Assembly (NCBI GenBank): GCA_016718655.1
Contig: JADKCV010000006.1
Location: 62,001-126,000, forward strand
Direction: 5' to 3'
Origin: Flavobacteriales bacterium
GTDB taxonomy: Bacteria; Bacteroidota; Bacteroidia; Flavobacteriales_F; PHOS-HE28
Length of the DNA: 64,000 nucleotides
Shown: one piece after another, positions 17,261-25,782 of the stretch
How the letters are laid out: every line of letters begins with the position of its first letter
Numbering within the stretch: the stretch's first letter is position 1
The notes under the pieces: model-generated
What the model saw: the letters and a program-made list of their open reading frames with translations, nothing else
Told to the model about the DNA's origin: nothing
The model's database searches: none
Program-made: the position numbers and the translations under genes

Positions 17261-17881
17261 TTGCAGTCCCAATCGTGTCACCCAGACCAGGTGCTATTCA
17301 GAAAGAAGGCCAAGCCGGACAGCCATCAGAGCGATGAGGAGCTCGTGGCCGATCTGCAGCGTTCCATGGACGCTGACCGGTTCGGCATTCTCTATGATCG
17401 CTACTGTGCGAAGGTGTACCAGAAATGCGTGGGAATGACCAGGGACAGGGACCTGGCGCATGACCTGACGCACGACATCTTCTTGAAAGCGTTCGTGAAC
17501 CTGAGCAAGTTCGATCACCGGTCCAAGTTCGGTACGTGGGTGTACAGCATCACGTACAACTACTGCTTGGACCACTTGCGCAAGACCCAACGACAGCGCA
17601 CGGACGACCTGGATGAGGATGCTCATGGCGAGGTGGAGCATCCAGAGGACCGCTATGAAGCGGAACTGTTGAGCATGCGCTCGGAAATGCTCGATGAAGT
17701 ACTTTCCAAGCTGGAAGCAGGGGACCGGGCGCTGCTGCTGATGAAATACCAGGACGACCTCTCTGTGAAGGAGATCATGGAGGTGCTCGGCCTGGGCGAG
17801 AGCGCGGTGAAGATGCGCGTCCTTCGGGCCAGGGAGAGGGCCTTCGAACTCTACCAACAACTTCAACCGGAAGGGTCATGA
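17261..17881 (+). CDS. ECF-type RNA polymerase sigma factor
   Basis: About 206 residues; the start is uncertain (TTG 17261 or GTG 17291). Region 2 reads FGILYDRYCAKVYQKCVGM, DLAHDLTHDIFLKAF and FGTWVYSITYNYCLDHLR. Region 4 reads LLLMKYQDDLSVKEIMEVLG and GESAVKMRVLRARE, a helix-turn-helix for -35 recognition. It would redirect RNA polymerase to a stress or envelope regulon. No classical anti-sigma factor follows. Instead there is a small hydrophobic protein (ATGA overlap) and two mechanosensitive channels, which hints at osmotic or envelope control. Confidence 0.93.
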   Translation: MQSQSCHPDQVLFRKKAKPDSHQSDEELVADLQRSMDADRFGILYDRYCAKVYQKCVGMTRDRDLAHDLTHDIFLKAFVNLSKFDHRSKFGTWVYSITYNYCLDHLRKTQRQRTDDLDEDAHGEVEHPEDRYEAELLSMRSEMLDEVLSKLEAGDRALLLMKYQDDLSVKEIMEVLGLGESAVKMRVLRARERAFELYQQLQPEGS

Positions 17882-18117
17882 GCGAGAATCCGTTCAAGAT
17901 CATACGGCCCACCGACCAGCCGCCCGAGAACCTGCGCAAGGAGGTCATGGGTAGCGTGAAGTTGCTCATGTTGCTCATGCGGTTCATGCAGTTGTTCATG
18001 GCCGATTACGCCATGACCCTCTTCGAGAACGTCCGATTGACCGGAAAGCGTGACACCGGTCCGTCCGCTGCTCCGCCCGCCCCTGGATCATCAACGAAAG
18101 ACACTCCCTCATCATGA
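17878..18117 (+). CDS. Small membrane-associated hypothetical protein
   Basis: 79 residues. One hydrophobic Met-rich segment (VKLLMLLMRFMQLFMADYAM, about residues 27-46) could cross or lie on the membrane. It is flanked by a charged N-terminus and a Pro/Ser-rich tail. Start and stop both overlap neighbours by ATGA (sigma factor before, MscS after), which supports real, coupled translation. A role as membrane tether or regulator of the sigma factor is a guess from position only. Confidence 0.65.
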   Translation: MSENPFKIIRPTDQPPENLRKEVMGSVKLLMLLMRFMQLFMADYAMTLFENVRLTGKRDTGPSAAPPAPGSSTKDTPSS

Positions 18118-18956
18118 ACATGGAACATATCCAAGAACGCTTGGAAGCCGCCTTCGCCCGATACATCGGCGGCATGGTGGATGCATTGCCCGCCTTGCTG
18201 ACCGGCGGGGTGGTCCTGCTGGTCGGATGGCTGTTGGCCAAGTTGGTGAAAGCCATCCTCCTCAAGACGACCGGTAGGACCTTGGACGCGATGGCCGAGC
18301 GTTCGGGAATGAGCGGTGTATTGGCGAAACTGGGTGGCGCAACACTGTCCAGGTTGGTCGCAGGGCTGGTGTACGTGCTCATCCTCCTGGTGTTCATCAT
18401 GGCCTCCGCGGACCTGATGGGTCTTGCCTTGGTGACCCGTGCGCTTGAGAGTTTCATGGCGTATCTGCCAACGCTGCTTACTGCCTTGGCCATCTTCATC
18501 CTGGGTCTCTGGATGGGCGATAAGGTCAGCCAGTTGGTCCTGACACTCACAGAGTCGGCCGGTTTGAGCAGTGGACGGTCCATTGCGCGCGTGCTTGGTG
18601 GTGTCATCGTGCTATTCGCGACCATCACTGCATTGAACATGGCCGGAGTGGATACCGAACTCATCACGTCGAACATCCAGATCATCCTCGCCGGCATCCT
18701 GCTCGCGTTCGGTCTGGCCTATGGCTTTGCTGCGCGTGATGTGCTCACCAATATCCTCAGCAGCTTCTATGGTAAGGACCGGTTCAAGCCGGGGATGACC
18801 ATTCGTATCGGCCAGGATGAAGGAGTGATCATGCGCATCGACAGTATCTCACTGACGATGCAGGTGGCCGGGAAGGAGGTCCTCATCCCTACCAGCAAGC
18901 TGGTGACCGAACGGATCGAGATCCTGAGTGACCCGAACGCTGAAGAGCGTCCATAA
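18114..18956 (+). CDS. Mechanosensitive ion channel family protein (TM-helix-repeat type)
   Basis: 280 residues. Five hydrophobic helices come first, including two copies of a conserved TM-helix pattern (VDALPALLTGGVVLLVGWLLAK and MAYLPTLLTALAIFILGLWM). The short MscS-like beta domain follows: GFAARDVLTNILSSFYGKDR and KEVLIPTSKL. Such inner-membrane proteins respond to tension or act as regulators. It sits between the small membrane protein and a classical MscS, probably in one operon. Confidence 0.85.
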   Translation: MNMEHIQERLEAAFARYIGGMVDALPALLTGGVVLLVGWLLAKLVKAILLKTTGRTLDAMAERSGMSGVLAKLGGATLSRLVAGLVYVLILLVFIMASADLMGLALVTRALESFMAYLPTLLTALAIFILGLWMGDKVSQLVLTLTESAGLSSGRSIARVLGGVIVLFATITALNMAGVDTELITSNIQIILAGILLAFGLAYGFAARDVLTNILSSFYGKDRFKPGMTIRIGQDEGVIMRIDSISLTMQVAGKEVLIPTSKLVTERIEILSDPNAEERP

Positions 18957-18978
18957 GGCAACCAAACGACCACAAGCC

Positions 18979-19809
18979 ATGAACGAGCCACTTTCCAATA
19001 TCGATACCTGGATGAACAAGGCGATGGAACTCATCGTCGACTTCGCTCCCAAACTGCTCATGGCACTGGTGGTGCTCTGGGTAGGTTCATTGATCATTCG
19101 CGGACTTGCTCGTGTATTGGGCACGGTGCTGGATCGTCGCGGAGTGGAACCCACCCTGAAGCGGTTCCTCCACAGCCTTGTCACCATTTCGCTACGCATC
19201 CTGCTCTTCATCACGGTCATCGGCATGGTCGGGATTCAGACCACCAGCTTTGTGGCCATCATCGGTGCGGCCGGTCTGGCCGTGGGTTTGGCACTACAGG
19301 GCACCCTTGCCAATTTCGCTGGCGGCACCCTCATCCTCCTGTTCAAACCCTACAAGGTCGGCGACCTGATCGAGGCCCAAGGTGTGCTTGGTAACGTCAA
19401 GGAGATCCAGATCTTTACCACCGTGCTCACCACGCCGGAGAACAAGACCGCGATCATCCCCAATGGCCCCATGGCCAACGGCAACATCGTGAACTATTCC
19501 GCAGAAGGCCGCATGCGCGTGGACCTGACCTTCGGCTTGGGCTACGCGAGTTCCATCCCGCAAGCGCGGGAAGTGTTGCTGCGGGTGATGAGCGCCCACC
19601 CCAAGGTGCTTCAGGACCCCGCGCCGGCGGTGACCGTTGGCAAGCTGAACGTGGAAGGCTTGGAACTCGCCGTACGCCCTTGGTGCGACCCCAAGGACTA
19701 CTGGGATGTCTACTTCGGCATCTACGAGCAAGGCCTCATCGCATTGCACCAAGCCGGAGTGAAAGGACCGCAACCTTCCATGCACGTGCTCACCGAACCT
19801 CGCAACTGA
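18979..19809 (+). CDS. Small-conductance mechanosensitive channel (MscS)
   Basis: 276 residues from the ATG at 18979, the size of E. coli MscS. TM1 and TM2 are followed by the pore helix FVAIIGAAGLAVGLALQGTL with the Gly/Ala packing pattern. The beta domain comes next (LILLFKPYKVGDLIEAQG, IIPNGPMANGNIVNYS) and then the C-terminal alpha-beta domain. It releases solutes when membrane tension rises. It lies 22 bases after the other channel gene. Confidence 0.95.
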   Translation: MNEPLSNIDTWMNKAMELIVDFAPKLLMALVVLWVGSLIIRGLARVLGTVLDRRGVEPTLKRFLHSLVTISLRILLFITVIGMVGIQTTSFVAIIGAAGLAVGLALQGTLANFAGGTLILLFKPYKVGDLIEAQGVLGNVKEIQIFTTVLTTPENKTAIIPNGPMANGNIVNYSAEGRMRVDLTFGLGYASSIPQAREVLLRVMSAHPKVLQDPAPAVTVGKLNVEGLELAVRPWCDPKDYWDVYFGIYEQGLIALHQAGVKGPQPSMHVLTEPRN

Positions 19810-19834
19810 CCCCAAAACCAAATCAAGCCAGACC

Positions 19835-20791
19835 ATGAAGTCACTATTCACGTTCCTCCTCGCCAGCGCGGTGGTCCTCCCCGCCATGAGCCAGAACGAT
19901 ATCGATGCCAAAGCACGCGAGGCCGCGGCGGCAGCTGCAGCAGCACGCCATACCGCTGATTCGTTGGACGGAAAGTGGATCCGCTCCGGTGTGTTCAACA
20001 TCAACATGACCCAAGTGAACCTGACCAATTGGGCCGCGGGTGGTTTCAGTTCCGTGAGCGGGATCGCCATGTTCAATGGTACAGCCAACTGGAAATTGGG
20101 ACGCAAGGCGTGGGACAACAGCCTCGTCCTTGCCTTCGGTGGTCAGCACGTCCATAACGGCAGCGATCCCCAGAAAACGGACGACCGCATCGAACTGAAC
20201 TCCAAGTACGGCTATGAGCTGACCAAGGCCTGGTACCTGGCAAGTGTGTTCCAATTCAAGTCACAGTTCACGGAAGGTTTCGATGCGAATGGAACGCGGA
20301 TCTCCAACTTGCTCGCACCGGGCTACGCACTTCTCGGTCTGGGATTCGACTACAAACCCAATGACAAGTTCACGGCGTTCATCTCCCCAGCCACTGCTAG
20401 GTTGGTCATCGTTACGGATGAAACCCTCTGGGGCGGCAGCGTGGATCCTGAACTGCGCGTATATGGTGTGAAGAACGGCAACACCACTGAACTCGAAGTG
20501 GGGGGATACATACGCGCCCAGTACCAGACCGAATTGGCAAAGAACATCACCTTCCTGACCCGCGGTGACCTGTTCAGCAACTACCTACGCAACCCGGGCA
20601 ACATCGATGTGACCTGGGAAACGCTGTGGACATTCAAAGTGAACGACTGGTTCGCCGCCACCTTGAACACGGTGTTGCTGTACGACCACGATACGAACCT
20701 TCCGAAGGTGGATGACCAGAACATCCCTTACGCAGGTCCGGCCACACAGTTCAAGCAGACCCTGGGCATCGGCCTGACGTTCAAGCTCTGA
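19835..20791 (+). CDS. DUF3078 outer-membrane-associated protein
   Basis: 318 residues. A signal peptide (KSLFTFLLASAVVLPAMSQ) is followed by an Ala-rich helix. The DUF3078 core is VNLTNWAAGGFSSVSG with alternating beta-strand sequence to the end, and the last residues (LGIGLTFKL) end in an aromatic-hydrophobic beta strand. This suggests an outer membrane beta-barrel, as predicted for the family. It is the last gene of the sigma-channel cluster, 25 bases after MscS, and is closed by a strong hairpin. Confidence 0.85.
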   Translation: MKSLFTFLLASAVVLPAMSQNDIDAKAREAAAAAAAARHTADSLDGKWIRSGVFNINMTQVNLTNWAAGGFSSVSGIAMFNGTANWKLGRKAWDNSLVLAFGGQHVHNGSDPQKTDDRIELNSKYGYELTKAWYLASVFQFKSQFTEGFDANGTRISNLLAPGYALLGLGFDYKPNDKFTAFISPATARLVIVTDETLWGGSVDPELRVYGVKNGNTTELEVGGYIRAQYQTELAKNITFLTRGDLFSNYLRNPGNIDVTWETLWTFKVNDWFAATLNTVLLYDHDTNLPKVDDQNIPYAGPATQFKQTLGIGLTFKL

Positions 20792-20807
20792 CCCATATGA
20801 TCCGTGG

Positions 20808-20839
20808 CGAAGGGTCATCCCGGAAGGGGTGACCCTTCG
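20808..20839. terminator. Bidirectional hairpin terminator between convergent genes
   Basis: CGAAGGGTCA and TGACCCTTCG form a perfect 10-bp stem between the stop of the DUF3078 gene and the stop at 20840 of the convergent membrane protein gene. Confidence 0.75.
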
Positions 20840-22834
20840 TCATTCGATAGGGTACCTCCAAGGGCGTTGGAAGGGCTGCATCATGCCGAATTGGACCGTG
20901 TTGTGATGCCGCACCCGAACGATGATCTCCCGGATGAACAAGGCCCCGCGGTCACGACCATGATAGTAGGTCTTCAACCGAAGGGGGCGGTCCGCCGTGG
21001 ACGCATCGGCGAGGCGAGTTGCTACCAACAGGCTGGCACCACGCTCTCCAGGGAGTAGGGAACCCACTTCACCCACCCGGTAGAATACCGTGCTGTCACC
21101 GGATAGCACGTGCGCAACGAAGCCGGCGTTGCTCACCGGGCTATCGGACCAAACACGCGCTTCGATCTCGATGAGGTCCGATGGGTGCAGACCCAGGGTA
21201 TCCAGCAGACACTCGAGCACCACCCCGTATTCCCTGCCGCTCAGGTCCCAGTGCAACAGGCTGTCAGGCCCAACGCGTCGAAGCGGAAGGTCCGTTGCGA
21301 TATCCCAATTCGCACCTGTTCGCTGCTCGGGGTCGGCCTGTGCAACGACCCATCGATCCGGCAGAACCACATGCGGTCGCCGACGCGCCAACAACAACCA
21401 TTGGCCCTCGTTCAGATCATGGCGTTCAACGATGTACGGATAGTGCCGCTGTACACGGGCCAGGCGCTCGGACGGCGCTCCGTTGCTCTGGCCGAAGAAT
21501 ATCACCGGATGGCGCTCGGCGACCAACATCGCGTCCAGGCTGTCATCGCTGTACGCATCTTGGAGTTGCACATAGGGTAGGCTGTCCGGTGCGATCCGCA
21601 GGTGTTCGGTGTAGAAGCGTATCATATGGTCCGGCGCATCGATGAGCACCGCCACGCTGTCCTTGCCTCGGGTGTTCAAGTGCTCCAGTCCCTTCCGCAC
21701 GAACACCTCGTACTTGCTGTTGTACAAAAGGTCGTAGTGGGCCCTGTCATTGACCAGGGTGCGCACCCCCACCATGCCGATGATGCTCACCATGAAGAGC
21801 GTTGCCCAGCGCGGCAGGTGGCGCAACCCAGCGCTGAAAGCCAGGACCAGGTAGGGGAAGGAGAACAGTAGCACCGAATGCTGGATGACCGGTGCCCGCC
21901 AGGTCGAGTAGGCAAGACCGATGATCAACGGAAGGAGCCCCCACACCGGGAGGAACCAACGCGCCGGGCCGAATGCACCACCATGGCGCGACCGTAGCCC
22001 GGTCGACAGCGCTAGGATCACCAGAAGGATCACAGCCAGTGTCGCTGACCCATGCGCCACCCACCACAGGTGATCAGGGATCCAGGAAGCGGTCGGAGGG
22101 GCCAACCACTCCGCGAGTCCGCCAAGCTCCAATTGCTTCATGAAGATGGACAGGTTGGGTAGGTAGAGCGTGATCGCTAGAAGGCACATCACGAGGAATG
22201 CCTTGCGGTGTTCGGCACGTACCTGGAACAGGAAGGTGAGGACCATGAAGGTGGCCAGCATCAATGCGAAATGGTGCGTATAGGCACTGAGCACCGCAGC
22301 CAGTCCGGCTCCCACCAAGGTGCTGCGCTGGCCAAAAGCAACATGGCGCGTCAGTTGGTCCGCAAGCAGCGCGGTGGTGAACAGGCCAACAGCATAGGGT
22401 CGGGCGAGTTGGGAGTACAACACGAAGTACTGCAGCACGGCCATCAGCACGGTCAAGAACAACGCGGTACCCGCTCCGGTCCAAGCCATGGCGAAGCGGT
22501 AGAGCACCAGCATCGCCGCCAGGCCCATGAGGATGAACGGGAGCTTCACGTCGGCCTCCTCGCGGGTGAAGAGCTTCGTCCAGGCCCATTCGAAGACCTG
22601 CACACCGGGAGGGTGCGTATCCAGCTTGGCCACACCGGTGCCGATGGTCTCGGACAGGGTGGGGTAGATGCGCACCAGCGCGCTCAGTTCATCGTGCGTG
22701 TAGGCCAGGTGCGGGAGGTCCCAGAAGCGAAGCACAGCGGCAAGGGCCCACACGGCCAGGAAGCACCAACGTGCCCAACGCTCCCCGGGTAGCCAGTTTG
22801 GTCCGTACCGTGCGATGTACGAGCGCCATTCCAT
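20840..22834 (-). CDS. GT-C type membrane glycosyltransferase (GT39/ArnT-like) with C-terminal extracellular domain
   Basis: 664 residues. The N-terminal 400 hold about ten hydrophobic helices. The first periplasmic loop carries YTHDELSALVRIYPTL; a D-E pair there is the catalytic signature of GT-C enzymes that use polyprenyl-phosphate sugars. A soluble C-terminal part of about 250 residues follows (VAVLIDAPDHMIRFYTEHL and a beta-rich end). It probably transfers a sugar to a glycan or protein at the outer face of the inner membrane. smpB begins upstream, with three bases between its stop and this start. Confidence 0.8.
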   Translation of the reverse strand: MEWRSYIARYGPNWLPGERWARWCFLAVWALAAVLRFWDLPHLAYTHDELSALVRIYPTLSETIGTGVAKLDTHPPGVQVFEWAWTKLFTREEADVKLPFILMGLAAMLVLYRFAMAWTGAGTALFLTVLMAVLQYFVLYSQLARPYAVGLFTTALLADQLTRHVAFGQRSTLVGAGLAAVLSAYTHHFALMLATFMVLTFLFQVRAEHRKAFLVMCLLAITLYLPNLSIFMKQLELGGLAEWLAPPTASWIPDHLWWVAHGSATLAVILLVILALSTGLRSRHGGAFGPARWFLPVWGLLPLIIGLAYSTWRAPVIQHSVLLFSFPYLVLAFSAGLRHLPRWATLFMVSIIGMVGVRTLVNDRAHYDLLYNSKYEVFVRKGLEHLNTRGKDSVAVLIDAPDHMIRFYTEHLRIAPDSLPYVQLQDAYSDDSLDAMLVAERHPVIFFGQSNGAPSERLARVQRHYPYIVERHDLNEGQWLLLARRRPHVVLPDRWVVAQADPEQRTGANWDIATDLPLRRVGPDSLLHWDLSGREYGVVLECLLDTLGLHPSDLIEIEARVWSDSPVSNAGFVAHVLSGDSTVFYRVGEVGSLLPGERGASLLVATRLADASTADRPLRLKTYYHGRDRGALFIREIIVRVRHHNTVQFGMMQPFQRPWRYPIE

Positions 22835-22837
22835 GGG

Positions 22838-23284
22838 TCAGCGGTCGCGGTCCATATCGCGCTGAAGGTCCTTTTCCTTCAGGCTCTCACGCTTGTCGAA
22901 GGTCTTCTTTCCCTTGGCCAGCGCGATCTCCAACTTGGCGAAACCGTTGGCGGCGAAGAAGAGGCGGACAGGCACGATGGTCATGCCCTGGTCCTTGAGC
23001 TTGCGTTTCAGCTTCTCCAGTTCCCGGTGGTGCAGCAGCAGCTTGCGGTCGCGTTTGGGTTCGTGCACGTAATGCACGTTGGTGCCGTATGGGTTGATCT
23101 GCATGTTGCGTATCACCAGTTCATCGCCCACGAAGGCGCAGAAGGCCTCGCCGATGCTGGCCCCACCGGCCCGGATGCTCTTGATCTCACTGCCCATGAG
23201 CACCATGCCGCACTCGTAGCTGTCGAGCAAATGATACTCGAAGCCGGCGCGTTTGTTCTTGACCTCTATGGGTGCCTTGGCCAT
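22838..23284 (-). CDS. smpB: SsrA-binding protein SmpB
   Basis: 148 residues, full length. The characteristic blocks are present: NKRAGFEYHLLDSYECGMVL, GSEIKSIRAGGASIGEAFC, LLLHHRELEKLKRKLKDQG and VRLFFAANGFAKLEIALAKG. The basic tail is DKRESLKEKDLQRDMDRD. SmpB binds tmRNA to rescue stalled ribosomes. I see no tmRNA gene in the window. The promoter box lies only six bases upstream of the ATG. Confidence 0.97.
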   Translation of the reverse strand: MAKAPIEVKNKRAGFEYHLLDSYECGMVLMGSEIKSIRAGGASIGEAFCAFVGDELVIRNMQINPYGTNVHYVHEPKRDRKLLLHHRELEKLKRKLKDQGMTIVPVRLFFAANGFAKLEIALAKGKKTFDKRESLKEKDLQRDMDRDR

Positions 23285-23290
23285 GGGCCG

Positions 23291-23298
23291 CGAAGCTA
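23291..23298 (-). promoter_or_regulatory. -7 promoter box of smpB
   Basis: TAGCTTCG on the minus strand fits TAnnTTyG and ends six bases before the ATG, so the mRNA would have almost no leader. The rest of 23299-23572 shows no gene; TACCTTTT (23523) and TACGTTTC (23549) are possible weak boxes for the next plus-strand gene. Confidence 0.45.
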
Positions 23299-23572
23299 CG
23301 GCCTATGCGCGTCCGGCATGGGCGGCAGTGGAAGGCGATCACATCGACCTTCCATCTGGCACGATCATCACGATAACCCAGGGCAGTAGCCGAGTGCATG
23401 AAAAGGTGCCCGTGCCAGGACTTGTACACTGGTGCACCCTCACTATCTTCGGTTCAAGCGGATCATGCAGCCGGTTGCACAGCTCAAACAATAGATAGGG
23501 AGGTGACGCATTTCAACAGTTGTACCTTTTCGGCTGGTTAAACGCAATACGTTTCCTATACAGTAGCCAGCA

Positions 23573-24148
23573 ATGCAACTGACACGAAAGACCATTCCAG
23601 TCCTTTTGTTTCTGGCACTGACGATCGGATGCATGGATCTAGGAGTAAAGGATAGGCCGACAGATCCGAATGTGCCGACATCAAATTTTGATCTCAGAAA
23701 CGATCTATTCACCTTTTCACGCGATCTAGAAGCCTTCGACACGTTGCAAATAGTTGCCGACCTGTCAGTCTGCACTACATGGGGTCATGAACTAAACATC
23801 CTCACCAAAGATGAGAATGAAGTGTTTATCAAATCGTTTGCTGAGGGGGAGTTTGTGGACAAGGAGGAGCAGGAAATGGCCAAGGTTGAGTACAGTGTAC
23901 CCGAATCGGACACATTGAGCTTTGAAAGTTTCTTCGAGTATCTCCGAGCAAATGATCCTAAGGAAAGGAAGAACTCTTACGCGCTATTCTCCATTATTTG
24001 TAAAAACGACACCATAAATTTCTATTCAGAGGGGTTGATAGATCGCTTACAAAAGATAGATTACTACCGTCAGATCAAGAGGAGGATCTATCCCGATATC
24101 CCTATGTATCAACCTGTCGTAGTCCCTGCTGTTGAAGATGAATTATAA
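23573..24148 (+). CDS. Hypothetical lipoprotein of AT-richer composition
   Basis: 191 residues. A lipoprotein signal (IPVLLFLALTIGC; lipobox LTIGC, Cys near residue 20) precedes an acidic, mostly hydrophilic chain with no recognised domain. One short Cys-containing strand (YALFSIICKNDTINFY) lies in the second half. The base composition is clearly more AT-rich than that of flanking genes, with codons such as AAT, GAT and ATA common. This points to recent acquisition or relaxed selection. It has no operon partner. Confidence 0.65.
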   Translation: MQLTRKTIPVLLFLALTIGCMDLGVKDRPTDPNVPTSNFDLRNDLFTFSRDLEAFDTLQIVADLSVCTTWGHELNILTKDENEVFIKSFAEGEFVDKEEQEMAKVEYSVPESDTLSFESFFEYLRANDPKERKNSYALFSIICKNDTINFYSEGLIDRLQKIDYYRQIKRRIYPDIPMYQPVVVPAVEDEL

Positions 24149-24423
24149 TTAGCACTTCTAGCCATATCCGGCGAAAGTGGTCATAGTCCAGATGACAACT
24201 CCCTTGGAAGCATGATAACTTCGTCGAAGAATAAGTTCACGAAAGGCGGCCTGCGGCAAGCGCAGGCCAGTTACACCTTCCACCAGCCTCATATCCTGCA
24301 CCATCATCGCTTGGGGACCACGCTGGAACATTGTTCGGTCGTCCAGAAACCCATCTTCCTGGAAGGCCGTTGGATACATGACCTTGATGAGGTAGGCCAG
24401 AGACGGCGTGCAAGTGACGCTGC
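24149..24423. other. Intergenic stretch with hairpin and possible gene remnant
   Basis: No convincing intact gene. The minus strand has a 73-codon open frame (24158-24379, starting MYPTAFQEDG) with some protein-like sequence but no family and no clear start signal. A GC-rich hairpin, GGCCTGCG / CGCAGGCC at 24248-24268, lies inside it. The piece could be a decayed gene end or simply spacer. Confidence 0.35.
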
Positions 24424-24927
24424 CTATCGCACATTCCCGACCAGCTTGCTGCGCAGCTGTTCACAGGCATCGGGTCCGCACCACGAGATCTGAAGCTGGC
24501 CGCTGGTGAGGACAGTGCGCACACGGTGTCGCGTGACCACCTTACCATCCACCACGATGGCCACGCTTTCGCCCACCCGCTCAGCGGTGAAGTCCTTCAG
24601 CAACTCCGAGGCTTCCGGAGTAAGGCTCAGCAGCAGGCGTTGCTTGTCCTCGGACTGCTGTTCGGACCGTGGTGGCAATTCCAGTTCCAAGGGTACGAAG
24701 GCAGAAGTGTCGACCAGAACACGGAACTCCCGTTCATTCGCTTCCAAGAACAGGCTGTGGAAAGGAACCGCCATGGTGCCCTCGGGCGCAGCTTCGGTCC
24801 AATTGCTGTCCACAGCGAATGCGGGGATCTTGTAAAGGCCATCGGGCGGTAACTGGGCATAGCCATTGCAAGCCCACGCCAAGCTGATTAGCACCAAGGC
24901 GATGCGGTTGAGTCTGGAAGTGATCAT
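24424..24927 (-). CDS. Secreted hypothetical protein with a SecD-P1-like motif
   Basis: 167 residues from the Met at 24927. A signal peptide (NRIALVLISLAWACNGYAQ) is present. The C-terminal half reads LKDFTAERVGESVAIVVDGKVVTRHRVRTVL, which resembles the small alpha-beta unit in the first periplasmic domain of SecD (T-x-x-x-x-G-x-x-x-A-I-x-x-D-G-x-V). It lacks SecD's membrane part. The role is unknown. It lies downstream of the ZIP transporter, on the same strand. Confidence 0.6.
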   Translation of the reverse strand: MITSRLNRIALVLISLAWACNGYAQLPPDGLYKIPAFAVDSNWTEAAPEGTMAVPFHSLFLEANEREFRVLVDTSAFVPLELELPPRSEQQSEDKQRLLLSLTPEASELLKDFTAERVGESVAIVVDGKVVTRHRVRTVLTSGQLQISWCGPDACEQLRSKLVGNVR

Positions 24928-24958
24928 GCTATTCAGTGCAAGGTAGTCAGGGCTGCTC

Positions 24959-25780
24959 TCACCCCAACCCCACATCCAGCACCATCATCACGATGAAGCC
25001 GCCGATGAAGCCCAGGATGGGGATGTCCGAGTGTCCGTCCACCTGTGTTTCGGGGATCACCTCCTCGATGACCACGTAGATCATCGCGCCGGCGGCAAAG
25101 GCCAGTGCGTAGGGTAGGACGGGTTGCATCCACAGCACCGCGACGGCTCCTATCACACCAGCGATGGGTTCCACGATGGCGCTGAGTTGGCCGTAGAAGA
25201 AGCTGCGCCGGCGCGAGAGACCGAGGCGACGCAGCGGCATGCTCACCGCGATGCCTTCGGGGAAGTTCTGGAGGCCAATGCCCAGGGCCAGTGCCACGGC
25301 ACCTCCGATGGTGGCCTCGGGAATGCCGGCCGCCACACCACCGAAGAGCACACCCACGGCCAGCCCTTCCGGGATGTTGTGCAGGGTGATGGCCAGGATC
25401 AGCAGGGTGGTACGCCGCCATTCGGTCTTGGGACCTTCACTGGCCGAGGGATCGAAGTTGATGTGCAGGTGGGGCACGTACTTGTCCAGCACGAAGAGGA
25501 AGAGCGCACCCAGCGCGAAGCCCACGGCCGGAGGCAGCCAAGGGATCATGCCCATACGCTCGCTCATCTCGATGCTGGGTGCCAGTAGGCTCCAGTAGCT
25601 GGCGGCGATCATCACACCACCGGTGAAGCCCAGCATCCCATCCAGCCAGCGACGGCTCAGGGTCTTGAAGAAGAACACCACCGAGGCCCCGGCTGCCGTC
25701 ACGCCCCAGGTGAACATCGTGGCCAGGAAGGCGGCCAGGATGGGATCGATACTTTCGAAGTACTGGATGATGGTCTCCAT
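24959..25780 (-). CDS. ZIP family divalent metal transporter
   Basis: 273 residues from the ATG at 25780; a GTG at 25786 overlapping the dtxR-type stop (GTGA) is equally possible. About eight helices are visible. The metal-site motifs of TM4 and TM5, HNIPEGLAVGV and NFPEGIAVSMPL, are intact, and VIEEVIPE lies in a later helix. The loop after TM3 has a small His-rich patch (PHLHINFD). ZIP proteins bring Zn, Fe or Mn into the cytoplasm. Co-transcription with a DtxR-type repressor suggests Mn or Fe as cargo. Confidence 0.92.
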   Translation of the reverse strand: METIIQYFESIDPILAAFLATMFTWGVTAAGASVVFFFKTLSRRWLDGMLGFTGGVMIAASYWSLLAPSIEMSERMGMIPWLPPAVGFALGALFLFVLDKYVPHLHINFDPSASEGPKTEWRRTTLLILAITLHNIPEGLAVGVLFGGVAAGIPEATIGGAVALALGIGLQNFPEGIAVSMPLRRLGLSRRRSFFYGQLSAIVEPIAGVIGAVAVLWMQPVLPYALAFAAGAMIYVVIEEVIPETQVDGHSDIPILGFIGGFIVMMVLDVGLG

Positions 25781-25782
25781 GC

